A stretch of 64,000 nucleotides of DNA from Carnegiea gigantea. Its lineage: Eukaryota > Streptophyta > Magnoliopsida > Caryophyllales > Cactaceae. Each line of letters begins with the position of its first letter. Position 1 is the stretch's first letter. Position numbers and translations under genes: made by a program. Under the pieces are notes generated by a model. That model saw only the letters and a program-made list of their open reading frames with translations. It did no database searches and was not told the DNA's origin. Below are positions 46,463 through 59,100 of the stretch, in pieces. The stretch is taken from NCBI GenBank assembly GCA_029747015.1, contig JAKOGI010000816.1, positions 33,501 to 97,500 on the forward strand, in the 5' to 3' direction.

Positions 46463-46814
46463 TAAGGGCATTCGCAGCCCATACCCGCGGGACACCCCCC
46501 CGGCGGGTACCCGGTCCCCTCGCAGCCCCTGCCACGCGTGCCCCTTCCCGCAGGCCTCCTCGGTCAACCATTTCTCCCCGCGGTCTCTCTCCTTTGTTTT
46601 TTTATTATTTTTTGCTTTTTTCTTTTTTTTGAGTTTATAAATAATTTTTATATGATTAAAAAAATATGTTGTGTGTTATGAAGTGGGTCCATGGTAAATT
46701 TTTTTATTGGGTTACTCAAATTGGAGTTCTATGGGTTGGAGAAGTGATGGAATGCAAGTTCTAAAAATGTAAAATTTTTACTGATGTGATAGGTTAGAGT
46801 TCCAAATGCTCTAA
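46463..46814. mobile_element. Tourist-like MITE with GC-rich core
   Basis: Element 46466-46811 (346 bp) flanked by TAA (46463-46465 and 46812-46814). The ends GGGCATTCGCAG and the complement of TTCCAAATGCTC form an imperfect terminal inverted repeat beginning G[GA]GCATT. The left 110 bp is strikingly GC-rich. No frame; a PIF/Harbinger-type non-autonomous element is the best explanation. Confidence 0.55.
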
Positions 46815-49800
46815 AGGGATCCATCTGAGACGAATTCAAGCTATAAAAGGATGCCATAAATTCGTCCCAGAAGCAGCCTGCACACACAAGTAATGAAGGG
46901 TGGCAAAACCCAACCCCAATTCTAACGCCTACACCTTTTAAATGGCTTGGATGTGGGTATTTTGGCCGTTTGTGTGCTTGCTTGGTCCCGACGCTAATCC
47001 TACGTACATTTAAGTTATGGAGTAGGAGTCCTTTGCATGTAGGTCGTAGGGTTCTTCCCCTACTGCAATTTAATACCCCTGCTGCTGCATGCTATTCTAC
47101 CATTACCGGTAGGTATTAATGTTTTTCTTCACCAGTTCCATCAATTTTAATGCCCTCCTCATCCATATCCTTTTGCAACAGCCTCTTTTTATTTGTATAA
47201 ATTGGCCCCCCATCTTGGTTCGGGATTGAGCTAAGTTAAGTAGGGGTTGACACTTGATCCAGTCTAGAAAATGAGGCGAGGATCCACGAATCAGAACATA
47301 TGCAGGCTCTTTTAATCAACATCAATCATGAGACTTGACGGATTGTACATGTCTGTTATTGATTTATTAGTGTAGCTCTTGCTTATTGTGAAAGTATTTT
47401 ATGAGCCCGCACGAAGAGTATAAAAATGAGAATTGTCCCACGTTGATAAAATTAAAAGGTTTGAGCACGTATATTTACTCATAAACAATTTGTTTCAGAT
47501 TAGAATCTCATTTGAACTTAAATGTATGACTATTCATTGAAGGTCTAATTGATATATAAAATTTAACAGTCTGGAAGGGTCACATGGATAGTGAACAAAT
47601 TATTTATCTGTCAAGGATGCCAATGTGAAGTGCGTGTTAAAATGTTTTTATCACCTTGGACCGTTGTTGATAGATGTATGAATGCACGGGGCAATGCTCA
47701 TGGGACTCGGCAATTATATTTAGCAGAGTAAGTTTGGGAGTCAAACACAAGCCCGAGTTCATCGCTAAGTTAGATTCAGCAAAAATCAAGCTTTAGCTGA
47801 TCAAGTCCACTTTAAAGAAGCCAATTTCAAACTATTGACACTGTAATCTTTGTTTTGTATGACTCTTGCATCTTGTATGCGTTGATTTCAAATTATCTAG
47901 AAACTTTAATTTTTAATCACCAGTCCATCGAATGAGCAAACCCATGTTATTAACACTATCATATGCTATAACATATTATACCTCTTGAACAGTTAATAAC
48001 TTGAAGTCCAATTGAATCTACTTACAAGAAAAAGTTTTCAAGCTTTCAACTGATCAAACTGTGGTACAAGGGCTCAATAAATTACATCAGTAAATTTACG
48101 AACATCTGATTTCGATTTACCCTGCAATATAATTTATATTCTATGCCATACATTGATATCTATGACAAGTTGATGAAAGGGATTGTCCATGACTCAAGCA
48201 ATTGCGCAATCCATTTTCTTGGCCACATGAATGAGCAAACCCATGTTATTAGGACTAATCCCAATGCAGAACTTTTTCAAACTACTGACATTAATGATGG
48301 TTATGAGCTTTCCCCTTTGCCTTCTCATACACATGTTTAACTTAGGAATTTTTTAAAGGAAGAAAAATAAAGAAAAGGAAAGAAAGAAATGATTTACACA
48401 TACTGGAGAAATGATGTGATCCCATGTGTATGGGTGTGCGTGTGGCTCTAAGGAGGCAATTATTGTTTGTTTTGAAAGGAAAACGAACCCATTTATGTAG
48501 AGGCGTGCGCATGCAAAATCATCCCACAAGCAAATCATCATCATTTTGTGACGGATTTGATGGACGCTTAGTTAGCCCTAGAGTACTTTATCAAACGCTA
48601 AATACTAGTTAAAACACTGATATCAAACACAACTTTTGTCAGTACAGTAAGTCATTCTCTACTATTTATTGGAGTTTTGGGGTTTGGGGGGAAGCAGCGA
48701 GGACTGACATGTAAGTTTCATGGGTTATATTAATGACTACCAATATGCTTGAAATAAGGTACAACTGGGTCGAGTCGAGCCCGAACTTGGTAGAATTAGT
48801 TCAAAATTTGCTACTTATATAAAGTTTAGGTTCATGTTCGGACTCTAATGTGCATTGCTTAAAATTAGAGTTTGGTTTGGCATTCTTTTTTTGTTTGTTT
48901 TTGTTTAAAAGTTTTCAAATTTAACACTGCAATTGATGCTAAATTCTATATTTTTTTATTAGATTCAAAAATAGGAGTTTGAATACATTTTGTTGATTTA
49001 ATGGTAATTTCATACTCTTCACACAAATCCATAAAAGGAAAAAGAATTAATTGAGTTAAATACAGCCAAATCAAGCCAAGTTGAGTTAAGCTTTGTTGGA
49101 CTCGGACATTGATCAATATACTTTCGAGTTGATTCAGACTCCACTCAAGCTCAGTTTGACTCAAGCCCCAACTGATTCAAAGACTTGACAAGTTGAGTCA
49201 ATTTCATTACAACCCGAACTTGAATATGTAATCTCACTTGACTTACTAAATTGACAATTTTTCTTCTCTTCTTGTACATATCTAATTTAAACTTTTGTAA
49301 ATTCAACAATTGGGAAGTGTAACATTAGAATATATATTCTAAAAAGAGATGAATGTACAATTTGTGCTAATGATGACACCAAGTTGCCCGACCCCCAACC
49401 CCCCCCCCCCCCCGATTTCTTAGCTTGGGCTACTGCTTCCTGCGTGTAAGAAAAGGGGAAACTTGCAGACTTTTTTTAGGTGGGCCTGTGGGTGAAGCCC
49501 AAACGCGCACTCCTCATAGCATGATGGGCCAATGACAAACGAACCAGCCCCGAGATAGGAAATACATATCCATCGTTTTTTGAAATGAAATAAGCATTGT
49601 TGTTAATTAATCTTAAGATGACTTTTTCCCCTAAATTTATGTATGTATTGCTCAATTTAACAAAGGTATAATTAATTTTAAATTTAAATTTTATAATAAA
49701 CGTCTGACATGATCAGTAATTCTTTTTCTCAATAAAATTGATTGCTAATATTTTAGTAGTACAATATGTCAATATCTTGTGTTGTAAGTTGCAGCATCAA

Positions 49801-50520
49801 AGGCAGAGGATTAATGAAGATTTGGCTTTTGTTACAAAGGTTCCAATGCCTTTTTTGAGGGAATTTATAGTGCTAGTATAAAAATATAGTAACAAATTGG
49901 GATCATTTTGAGGGGAAAAAAATATATAATTAGGACACTTGGAGAAAGTAATTTTCAGTCCATTTAACTTATCTCAAATAATCTACTGCAGAGTTGGATT
50001 TCAGATTGAGACCAGCTTCTCAATTCAATTCTTGTTTATTCTAAAGTTTTCAATTCATTTTGTCTGATTCATGTTAAGATGTTGTTCAATTTATGCTTTA
50101 TTTTAAGATGTTCATAATTAAATTTGATATAAGTTAGATCAATTATCCAATTTGAATGTGGTCTGATCAACACCATTAGTTACACACAAAAAAAAGAATG
50201 TGTTTTTATATCTTTTAAGGGAATTTTTCAATATAAATTGGTTTAAATAGTTTGATAGTTATATTCAAAATTGAGTCTTATAAATAATAAAAATTCGTGA
50301 TGAGAGACTTTTATTCTTTTATAAATCCAACAAACAATAATAGCTTGACTTTGATGAAAATAGACTATTTAAAAAAAAAGAAGAAGAAGAAAAAACATTT
50401 TGGAGGGTTGGAATTCTATTTTCATCAAGGACAAACCTTTGAGTGGTCAATCAGGAAGTCAAATTGATAGTTAGAATGTACTTATTTGTAATAAACCGTA
50501 AACAAAATTGATTAACTTTA
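46815..50520. other. Intergenic DNA upstream of TMN gene
   Basis: No gene recognised in 3.7 kb. It contains a 23-bp exact direct repeat (about 47932 and 48231), a C-run of about 17 at 49397-49413, and TTGAGTC/GAGTTGA-rich segments around 49030-49220. Confidence 0.45.
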
Positions 50521-50566
50521 TAATTGCAGAAAGACTACATAAACCGAAAGGACCTCCATTTCCCGG

Positions 50567-50569
<3 letters not shown>

Positions 50570-50602
<33 letters not shown>
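50570..50602. repeat. (CT)n microsatellite in TMN 5'UTR
   Basis: About 15 CT units end 9 bases before the ATG at 50611. CT-rich tracts are common in plant 5' leaders. Confidence 0.85.
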
Positions 50603-50610
50603 GGACCGCC

Positions 50611-53600
50611 ATGGATGCTCGTCGGAGATCTGCGTTGTTGTCAATCTTTCTCTTCCTTCTCATGCATGGCAGCCATTGCTTCTATCTTCCTGGTGTCGCT
50701 CCTCGGGATTTCGAGAAGGTAAGTTTAGCTCCATCTCTCTCCTCCATCGTTGATGCAAATTGAAGTTTTCGTTGATTCATAATGAAGGACTGTTGCAATG
50801 TCTATTGTTAATGTAGCGTTTATGTTGCGTATGCAATGCTTGATCTGCTACGCTTTTGTTTGATTCACACAGACTTGTTGATTGTTCGTTGTAAATACGT
50901 AGAATTTGATATCGCAAATGTTGTGTGCATTGTTTTGGGATTTCTGTTTTTGTTGGTGAGATTCAAAATATGGAGTGTTTATGGGAATGTGTGTGTGTGA
51001 TTTGGATGGATGTACTATTCTGGAGCTGCGTCCGTGGAAGAGATGCTCTAAGAATTTCAATCATTGTGGTTAGAGGAAAGATAAGAACCTGAACGTTACA
51101 TTATGATAGAGTTGATGTCACTGTTGAGAAATGGGGTTTTTGATGAGGAATGATAGAAATGGTCTTGGTTGGATGTTGATCTTGCAATGTGTGTTAGTTA
51201 GTATCTGCAAGGCGGTACCTATTCATTTCCTTCTGCAATAGGGTAATGCAAAGAAAAAAAAACAGTGTGAAGCATTTGGGTTGGGCTAGAGAGATGAATG
51301 GCATATATGGTTTTGTTCAGTAAGTTAGCCTGCTTTCAAAGAGAAAAATTACGGAACATCCTTGGATAAGTGAAGAGGGTCGGAATCTGTGAGAAAGATA
51401 CAGCCAAGGGAGAGTGATGCTGGACAAGATTATGGACGGCTGATACAACATCCAAACTGAAAAAGCAGCTAATAATTGTGAGCGCTGTGGTTTTTGATTT
51501 TGCTACTATTTGCTCCTCTTAGTGTTTACATTAGGGAGACTTGCTTTACTAAGTGTAATGTGCCTAGGATCATTCCACTGGGACTTTCGCGTGATTTAGC
51601 TAAAATTATGCACAAATAGTTTGAATTTTCATTGAAATGCAATATTTTTTTTTTTTTAATGTGCGAATCATTGCATGTGCTTTGAATGCAAGCTCCCAGA
51701 AAGAACTAGTTTTCATATTTGAAGTTGGGAACCAACACTAGTTTGGTCGACCTTGAGAGTTTCCTCTTTCGTGTTGTCTTGTTCACTGTTTCAAAGGAGA
51801 GAATTAAGATGTCTTCTTTTCTTGATCAAAAAAAAAAAAAAAAAACACGTTGCACTTGCTTGATTTTACTTCTTCCAACCTTTGCCTTTTGTTGAGTTTT
51901 GGATTGGCCCATGCGTGAAAGGCATATGTTGAAATATAAGTGGAAGTTTGTCATTCATCATGGGGATAGAAGGTTTAAGCATGCGTTTGATAAGTGAGCG
52001 AACTTTTCCTTCTAGTGCTAATTGTTTTTTGAGATGCAACCTCACTTTGACTTGTATGCTCTCGGTTGATTCAGCCCTGAGGCTCTTTTAGTTCTGAACT
52101 TTGAATTGCGCTGTACATTCTGTTGGCTCTTCGGCAGGTTTCATTGTCTTTTCTCATATCTTTTTAATTTGTTCTCTTTACCTTTTGTTGGTCAATCCCT
52201 ATGATTTGCAAAGTCGTCTAAATAAATTCGGATTGGGAGAAAAAGATCTATGACATATGGTGAACTTGGCATGTGCCATTAAATTGTAATATGGAGGTCT
52301 CTTGTATATTGCTATTGGGTATCCCCTTTTGCATGATGGGTGACCTTTCCCACAGCAATTAATGTTTAGGTTTTTGTATGCAGGGAGATCCACTGTATGT
52401 GAAAGTGAACAAGCTGACTTCAATAAAAACTCAGCTGCCATACACGTACTATTCCCTTCCTTATTGTCGCCCACCTACTATAGTTGACAGTGCAGAGAAT
52501 CTTGGTGAAGTTCTGCGTGGTGATAGAATTGAGAACTCTCCTTTTGTGGTCAGTTTTCTAATTGAGCTCTTGATTTGGAAGGCACTAAAGCTCCTTCAAC
52601 GTAATTTCTAGGTACTGAGAGTGTTTGACTGAGGATAATTTGCAGTTCAAAATGCGGCAACCACAAATGTGTAATATTGTTTGCCGGCAAACACTTGATG
52701 CCAAATCAGCCAAAGAATTTAAAGAGAAAATTGATGATGAATACCGAGTCAATATGTAGGTTCATTCCTCCCTCTTGACAGCACATATCAAAGCATTTTC
52801 TTTACCTGTTTGCATTCTTCTGATGGCTCTTCATTATGTGGTGACAGGATCCTGGATAACCTTCCCCTGGTTATGCTGATAAGGCGAGGCGACCAGGATG
52901 CAATTCCTGTTTACCAGCTTGGCTTTTATGTGGGGCTTAAAGGGCAGTATGCTGGAGTGAGTACAAGCAACTTTAGCATCCACAATTCATAGCATAATAC
53001 AACAGTTAAGAGTGTCTGATTCTCGCTACTGCTTAAACTTTTCAATCTTGACCGCAGACCAAGGATGAAAAGTACTTCATCCACAACCATCTGGCATTTA
53101 CTGTGAAGTACCATAAAGATCAACAAACAGAGACATCAAGGATTGTGGGTTTTGAGGTCAAGCCTTTCAGGTATTTTCTTCTCATGACTGATTTTGCTGC
53201 TAGCTTAATGTATGGTTTTCTATTTACAATTATATTTTTCCTGGGGACTTCAGTGTCAAGCACGAATATGAAGGACAATGGAATGACAATACTCGCTTAA
53301 CATCCTGTGATCCTCATGCTAGACGCTTGGTTACTAGCTCTGAAAAGCCACAAGAAGTTGATGAGAAGCAAGAAATCATATTTACATATGATGTTTCATT
53401 TGAGGTAATTTGCCAGCATAAAGCTATCATATTCTAGCTCTGGTCCAGATTTCTACACATGTATTTGCAAGAGTACTCATCACTGAGGTTCACTTATCAG
53501 AAGTCCCTTCCCTGTTTTTATGGTACAGGAGAGTGAGGTCAAGTGGGCATCTAGATGGGATGCATATCTTCTTATGAGTGATGACCAGATTCACTGGTTT

Positions 53601-54686
53601 TCGATTGTCAACTCCTTGATGATTGTTCTCTTCCTTTCTGGAATGGTGGCAATGATCATGCTGCGCACATTGTATCGTGATATCTCCAAGTACAATGAAC
53701 TCGAGACTCAGGAGGAAGCCCAGGAAGAAACGGGTTGGAAGTTGGTCCATGGGGACATTTTTAGGCCTCCAACTAACTCGGACCTGTTGTGTGTCTATGC
53801 TGGGACTGGTGTTCAGTGCTTTGGGATGATGCTTGTTACTATGCTTTTTGCTGTTCTTGGGTTCCTCTCACCCTCAAACCGCGGTGGGCTTATGACTGCC
53901 ATGCTCTTTCTCTGGGTTTTCATGGGTGTTTTTGCCGGCTATGCCTCTGCTCGGCTCTACAAAATGTTCAAAGGAACCGAATGGAAACGAATTGCATTGA
54001 GGACCTCATTCATGTTCCCTGGAATCATTGCTGTCATATTCTTCTTCTTAAACGCTCTCATTTGGGGCGAGAAATCATCTGGGGCTGTCCCCTTTGGAAC
54101 AATGTTTGCCTTGATCTGCTTATGGTTTGGCATCTCAGTGCCCCTTGTTTTCGTTGGTAGCTACGTTGGGTTCAGAAAACAAGCAATCGAAGACCCAGTC
54201 AAAACCAACAAGATTCCAAGGCAAATCCCAGAGCAACCCTGGTACATGTGCCCCATCTTCTCAATCCTCATCGGAGGTATCCTCCCATTTGGGGCTGTTT
54301 TCATCGAGCTATTCTTCATCCTCACCTCTATCTGGCTACACCAGTTCTACTACATCTTCGGGTTCCTCTTCATCGTTTTCATCATCCTCATTGTCACCTG
54401 TGCGGAGATCACCATCGTGCTTTGCTACTTCCAGCTGTGCAGCGAGGACTACCTCTGGTGGTGGAGATCTTACCTGACATCAGGCTCTTCTGCACTGTAT
54501 CTCTTCCTCTATGCGACATTCTACTTCTTCACCAAGCTCGAAATAACCAAACCAGTGTCAGGAATCTTGTACTTTGGGTACATGCTGATTGCCTCATATG
54601 CATTCTTTGTGCTTACAGGCACCATTGGTTTCTATGCTTGCTTCTGGTTTACCAGGCTGATTTACTCGTCTGTGAAGATCGATTGA
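50611..54686 (+). CDS. Transmembrane 9 superfamily (EMP70/TMN) protein
   Basis: Seven exons: 50611-50718, 52384-52548, 52646-52755, 52848-52956, 53058-53170, 53254-53404 and 53529-54686, giving 637 aa with all phases joining. N-terminal signal peptide ([20 protein letters not shown]), a luminal domain ([24 protein letters not shown]), then nine membrane segments in the last exon. Family blocks include [36 protein letters not shown] [12 protein letters not shown], and IPEQPWY. The C-terminus SSVKID carries the KxD/E signal that retains TM9 proteins in the Golgi through COPI. It resembles the plant TMN8-10 group. The role is Golgi/endosomal membrane trafficking; precise cargo is unknown. Intron 1 is 1.67 kb. 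Confidence 0.95.
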
Positions 54687-55218
54687 TCACGAGGCCTGAG
54701 TCAGGTCAGTGAAAAAAACATCTTGACCCTTTTTTCTCCTCAGAAAATAGCCAGAATTTGTTTCAGAGTTAGTTAATTCTTGTGTATGTTAGATCACAGA
54801 AATTGCAAGAGGATGGTGATCCATTGATCCACATCTATAGCACTATTAAAAGACCAATTCTGATATATACATTTCTTAAGGAGTTTGTATTTTTTTCTTT
54901 CTTTCTTTCATTCATTTTTGTAATGACAGGATTCTCAAACTTCTATTCAACTAAAAAACCTGCCTCTTTTGTATGGTCTGATATTGTCAGATATGACCCT
55001 AGAATTTGGGTTTTACATTTCTCCGTTGTTACTCTATTGCACTTTGAACAACCCCCCCTTTCTCCCTAAACACTTTTCTGCAGAAAAGCAAACGATACTA
55101 GTCAAATGTGATGAACCACGCATAGATGTTTTGATAAGGATGTACACAGGAGTGTCTTAGCTTACACATGCATGCATGAAAAAAATACATACAAATAAAG
55201 GAAAAATATAAAGGAAAA
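54687..55218. terminator. TMN 3'UTR and short convergent gap
   Basis: Sequence between the TMN stop and the stop of the convergent small membrane protein gene. It should hold both 3'UTRs; no single poly(A) signal stands out. Confidence 0.4.
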
Positions 55219-55563
55219 CTATTTCCTCCGTCCAGTGACTTCCTTTGGTGGAGCAACGTTGGTGTCTTCCGGAGGGGTGACATTGGTGGCCACCCTCGCG
55301 GCATCCCGGGCATCGGCCTCGGACTTGTTCTTCTTGGAGTAAAAGGCGGCATACCCCATAACTGAGGCGATGGTGATGCCGGCAAGGGCGGCCACGGTGG
55401 GGTAGCTGATGGGAAGGTGGCCTCGCTGGTGAAGGACCTCCCCGGGATGGTGGCTTGGGGGGCGCTTCGAGGCCTCGACCCCCACGGCTCTAACCTCCTC
55501 CGGACTCATCTGGTGGGTGTCCGCGTTCTTCCTCCACCCCTCTTCCTCTTTGCCGTCTTCCAT
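55219..55563 (-). CDS. Small single-pass membrane protein, conserved-looking, unknown function
   Basis: Single exon, 114 aa, starting MEDGKEEEGWRKNADTH. A soluble N-terminal half contains MSPEEVRAVGVEASKRPPSHHPG, followed by one hydrophobic segment at about residues 54-74 (TVAALAGITIASVMGYAAF), a YSKKNK basic stop-transfer, and a charged Pro-rich tail. The frame is clearly more GC-rich than its surroundings, with third-position G/C bias on this strand, which supports a real gene. The basic residues after the membrane segment suggest N-out/C-in or tail-anchor-like topology; targeting is not determined. I do not recognise a named family. It converges with the TMN gene. Confidence 0.7.
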   Translation of the reverse strand: MEDGKEEEGWRKNADTHQMSPEEVRAVGVEASKRPPSHHPGEVLHQRGHLPISYPTVAALAGITIASVMGYAAFYSKKNKSEADARDAARVATNVTPPEDTNVAPPKEVTGRRK

Positions 55564-55639
55564 CTTCACGATTCCCTCAAAGAGGCCAAGTTTAGCTCAC
55601 ACTCTCTTCCACGCACTTTTTTGCTGAAGGCTAACTAAG

Positions 55640-58600
55640 AGTTCTCGACAGAGCAGGGTCAGTGACTCCTTTTTTTGCGGTGCAGCACAAAGTCTGATGT
55701 AGATAATATTTGAACTCAAATTTCTTATAATGACAACTAAAGATTTTATCAATTAAACTAATTAATATCTACAGAGTTGATTATTTGGTTTGCATGCATG
55801 GTTTCGCGTTTGTTGCGGAGATGTGTCTTCATGTTTATTTGGATTTTGGAAACGTGGCTTGCTGGAGCAGCTGCTATTCTTTTTTGGCTTCAATCACTGT
55901 TGGTGTGGCAAGATTCATTCAGTTCAAGCCGTTATGAATTAAATTAGTTTTTATATGTCGTTTTTCAAAAAAAAAAAAATTCAAAAAATAAATCAATAAT
56001 CTGAGTTCAAGTAGGCCATCTCAATTTTTTCTTGCAATAATGTACTATCAATGTGCTAGCTTGTGCTATATTTTTTTAAGCCTAGACAGCACTGAAATTC
56101 ATAAACTATTTTCCAAAAATTAAGCTATTTTCACTCAAGAAGGAAAAGGAATTGAAATTTGTGCCTCATACAAATTTGATGATTATTTGTGTTCAACATA
56201 TATAGTAGTATTTAGATTTTTGAACTTTTAAAAGTTTGATAATTTCTTAAAAACTCAAAAATGAAAAATAGAGCATATTTTTTTCCAACTATAAATTATG
56301 AATTTGATTTGAAATCACTACATTTTACAAAAAATTTCAAAGATGAGAAATCCTTGAAAATAATGACTTTAGTTTGCTCGTCAGATTATGATTCCCCTCA
56401 TCAAGGGTGCACCTCGAATTTGTAAAAGTTATTGTTTATGGGTGGATAATAAAATGTGGGTTCAAATGGAGCTAACAAGTAGTAGTTTATGTAATTAGTC
56501 TTTATACATACAAAATCCACATATGAATTGGCAACATGACCATCAAAAACACATAAGAGAACATGATTCAAAGCTGTCACATATGAGAAACACAAAAATC
56601 ACACGTCCAGGCTAATAGCCAAAATCAAATATGGGGTGTTACAAATCAAAACGAAGAAAATTTTGAATGTTAAGGAATCAATAACTAAAGAACATGATTC
56701 AAAGTTGTTACATATGAGACATGCAAGACGATGATGCCTTTCGGTGGTCTTGCAGCTTGGATTGTGCATCTGACTTAGCGCCTTCATCCTTCTTCTAGAC
56801 GAAGGATGAAAGCCAGAATTCAAATGTAAGAGGAATCTAGAATTTTTTTTTTTTAAAAAAAATGCTTATATATAAGTAGAAACATGAGAAGTAAAGATCA
56901 AGATGTTTGTAAACAATAACGCCTAAAACAATCTCTTAGCGAGTTTTATTGCACCTTCAAAGCTCTTCGATTGAATTGCTTGAATCAGATTGAAAGGAGA
57001 AAGACATGGACGACAATGAACCAGAGTATGATTTGGAAGAACTAGGGCGTGACAAATACAGCAAAGTGGAATGGTCAGATGATGAAGATCCGTATAATGC
57101 AAAGAAAATACCCGTGGAGGCAACTTATTTATTGCTATCTATCTACGTCTAAATTTTTGTTTCGCATTTCTGTTAATTTAAAACTCTCCATATTCCTAGA
57201 TGTCCCATTAGCATGGCCACATCACATCAAGCATGTTTCTGAATTTAGGTCAAAGTCGCAGGTCAAAAGACAGTAAAACAAGGTCTTCTTGTGCCTAGCC
57301 ATTAAATGGGATTTGGGGGTGAAGCTGCATCCCCCCTTATATCCATTTAGCCTCACCTAATTGATATTCACATTCTCATTCATTAATTTTTAACTCATTT
57401 ATCTTTATCCATATCTATTAGATGAAACACATGTTTGGATGTCCATTGAATATTTTTCGCTCTAAACTAGTGTTAAGGACTCATGCAATGCATGAGATCT
57501 CTCATAATACTCACTTAAACTTCTATATGCTAAAAATTGGGGGCAAAAAATCTTGTAAGTTTTCACATATCACAATAATAATAGGTATTAATTGTGACAT
57601 AATCTTAATACTGTTAGTTATTGACGCTACTTGAAATCTTGTACTTTGAAAATTGAAGGCAAATTGAAACCTTTTGGTAGTTTATTTCAATGGTATTTTC
57701 TTTTATATATAGAATCCATAAAAGAAATATTGCATTGCATCTAAAATCTCTAATATTCCATAATTATATTTATATTTAGGTTCAAGTAGATAGATAAATA
57801 ATAATGATGGCGGCCCAATCTCTTTTATTGTCTCTTGATATTAGTAATTGTGTTTTTTATGGTAAATAAGATGTACAATACCATTATATCTGACTATGTG
57901 TCTTTATTCGTTGTCAAAGTTTAGTAAAAATTGGAAGATTGAATATGCATTATAAATTATCTATAATCGGTGCATTGATTTTACAATATAATATATTATT
58001 TTTGATAATGTTGGAAGTAATATTAATAATATAATGTAATGATTTATCATTATTGAGCATTATCTTCTATTTTTTTGGAAAGAAAATCTTAGAAATTGTG
58101 ATTAACTTTATATTTTTTTGGGGAAAGAAAATCCTCCCTTCATAAAAAACACCAATGGGCGACTTCATGGAAGGAGTTCCCCTACAAAAGGCTCCAAAAA
58201 GCGAAGTTTGCTACAAAATACGGCATGGAAAATTTTGCATTATTAATTGTGAGATGTCTTTATATAACAAGTGCCTGTAAAAGTAATACGATCTACATCT
58301 AAATCTCTCCAAATCTCGTAAAAGTGAAAGTCATACTGAGAGTTGTTGATTGTGAGATGTGAACACGCTCGTCTTTGCTCAACTTTAAACCTTACGTACA
58401 TGGGGTGGCTCCTTGACCCTCAAGAAGACGGAAATTCAACCTATGACCTCTCGATAAGGTCATGAAAACAATCCACTTTTGGCTATTAACTATTATTAAG
58501 ACACTAGATGACACCTGAAGGAACCGCAGTTTGAAGCATGGAACGAATTCAGCCCAATGACAGGGCAAAGGCTAGATGACATTGGCACTCCCCGCCTTCC

Positions 58601-59100
58601 CGTTTGGTTAAGCATCAATATTACAGGGTACACGTGACATTTAGCTTTGACCACAAACCAAACCACTTCAGCTAACAGAAGACCCTCTCTAATTTTTTGG
58701 GGTTTTTTTTTGTTGGGAGGGGGGGGGGGCTGTTCTAGGTCTTTAAGAGTATCCAACGCGGTCCATTTTGTGTTTCTGAACGTCATCACAGCGAGCACAA
58801 TAGGATTCTACTAAAGCCAAATAAATCCAAATGTAGACAGACTTAACTCTTGGTTCCAACATAGCCCTCACAACTCTGCCCAAAATGCCATAATCTTTTC
58901 AATGCAAACAAGATAGATTCATGCATTATGATTTTTACAAAATATGATCTCGAAAAAAGAATAGGGATATTCCATTGCTTGCTGTCTAATGTATACAATA
59001 AACCCTTTCTAGTGAAAGCTGAATGCAAAAATCAAGTCCTCTTCCACATGAATCAAATGATACCCTAATTTCCAAACTTGTTAGTATTTTCCTGACAGCA
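55640..59100. other. Intergenic DNA
   Basis: AT-rich stretch of 3.5 kb without a convincing gene. At 58280-58330 a degraded copy of the RTE 3' end phrase (CTCTCCAAATCTCG ... GAGAGTTGTTG) is visible. A T-run plus G-run tract lies at 58701-58730. Confidence 0.45.

Noticed and set aside
46398..46640. 80-codon Pro/Arg/Ser-rich frame
   Set aside because: It covers the GC-rich part of a MITE and has no domain.
48143..48340. 65-codon plus-strand ORF
   Set aside because: No recognised domain, no coding bias, and it contains part of a local direct repeat.
56923..57155. Opposing short ORFs (Cys-containing minus frame; acidic plus frame from 57006)
   Set aside because: Both look superficially protein-like but neither has splice continuation or a recognised family; left unannotated.
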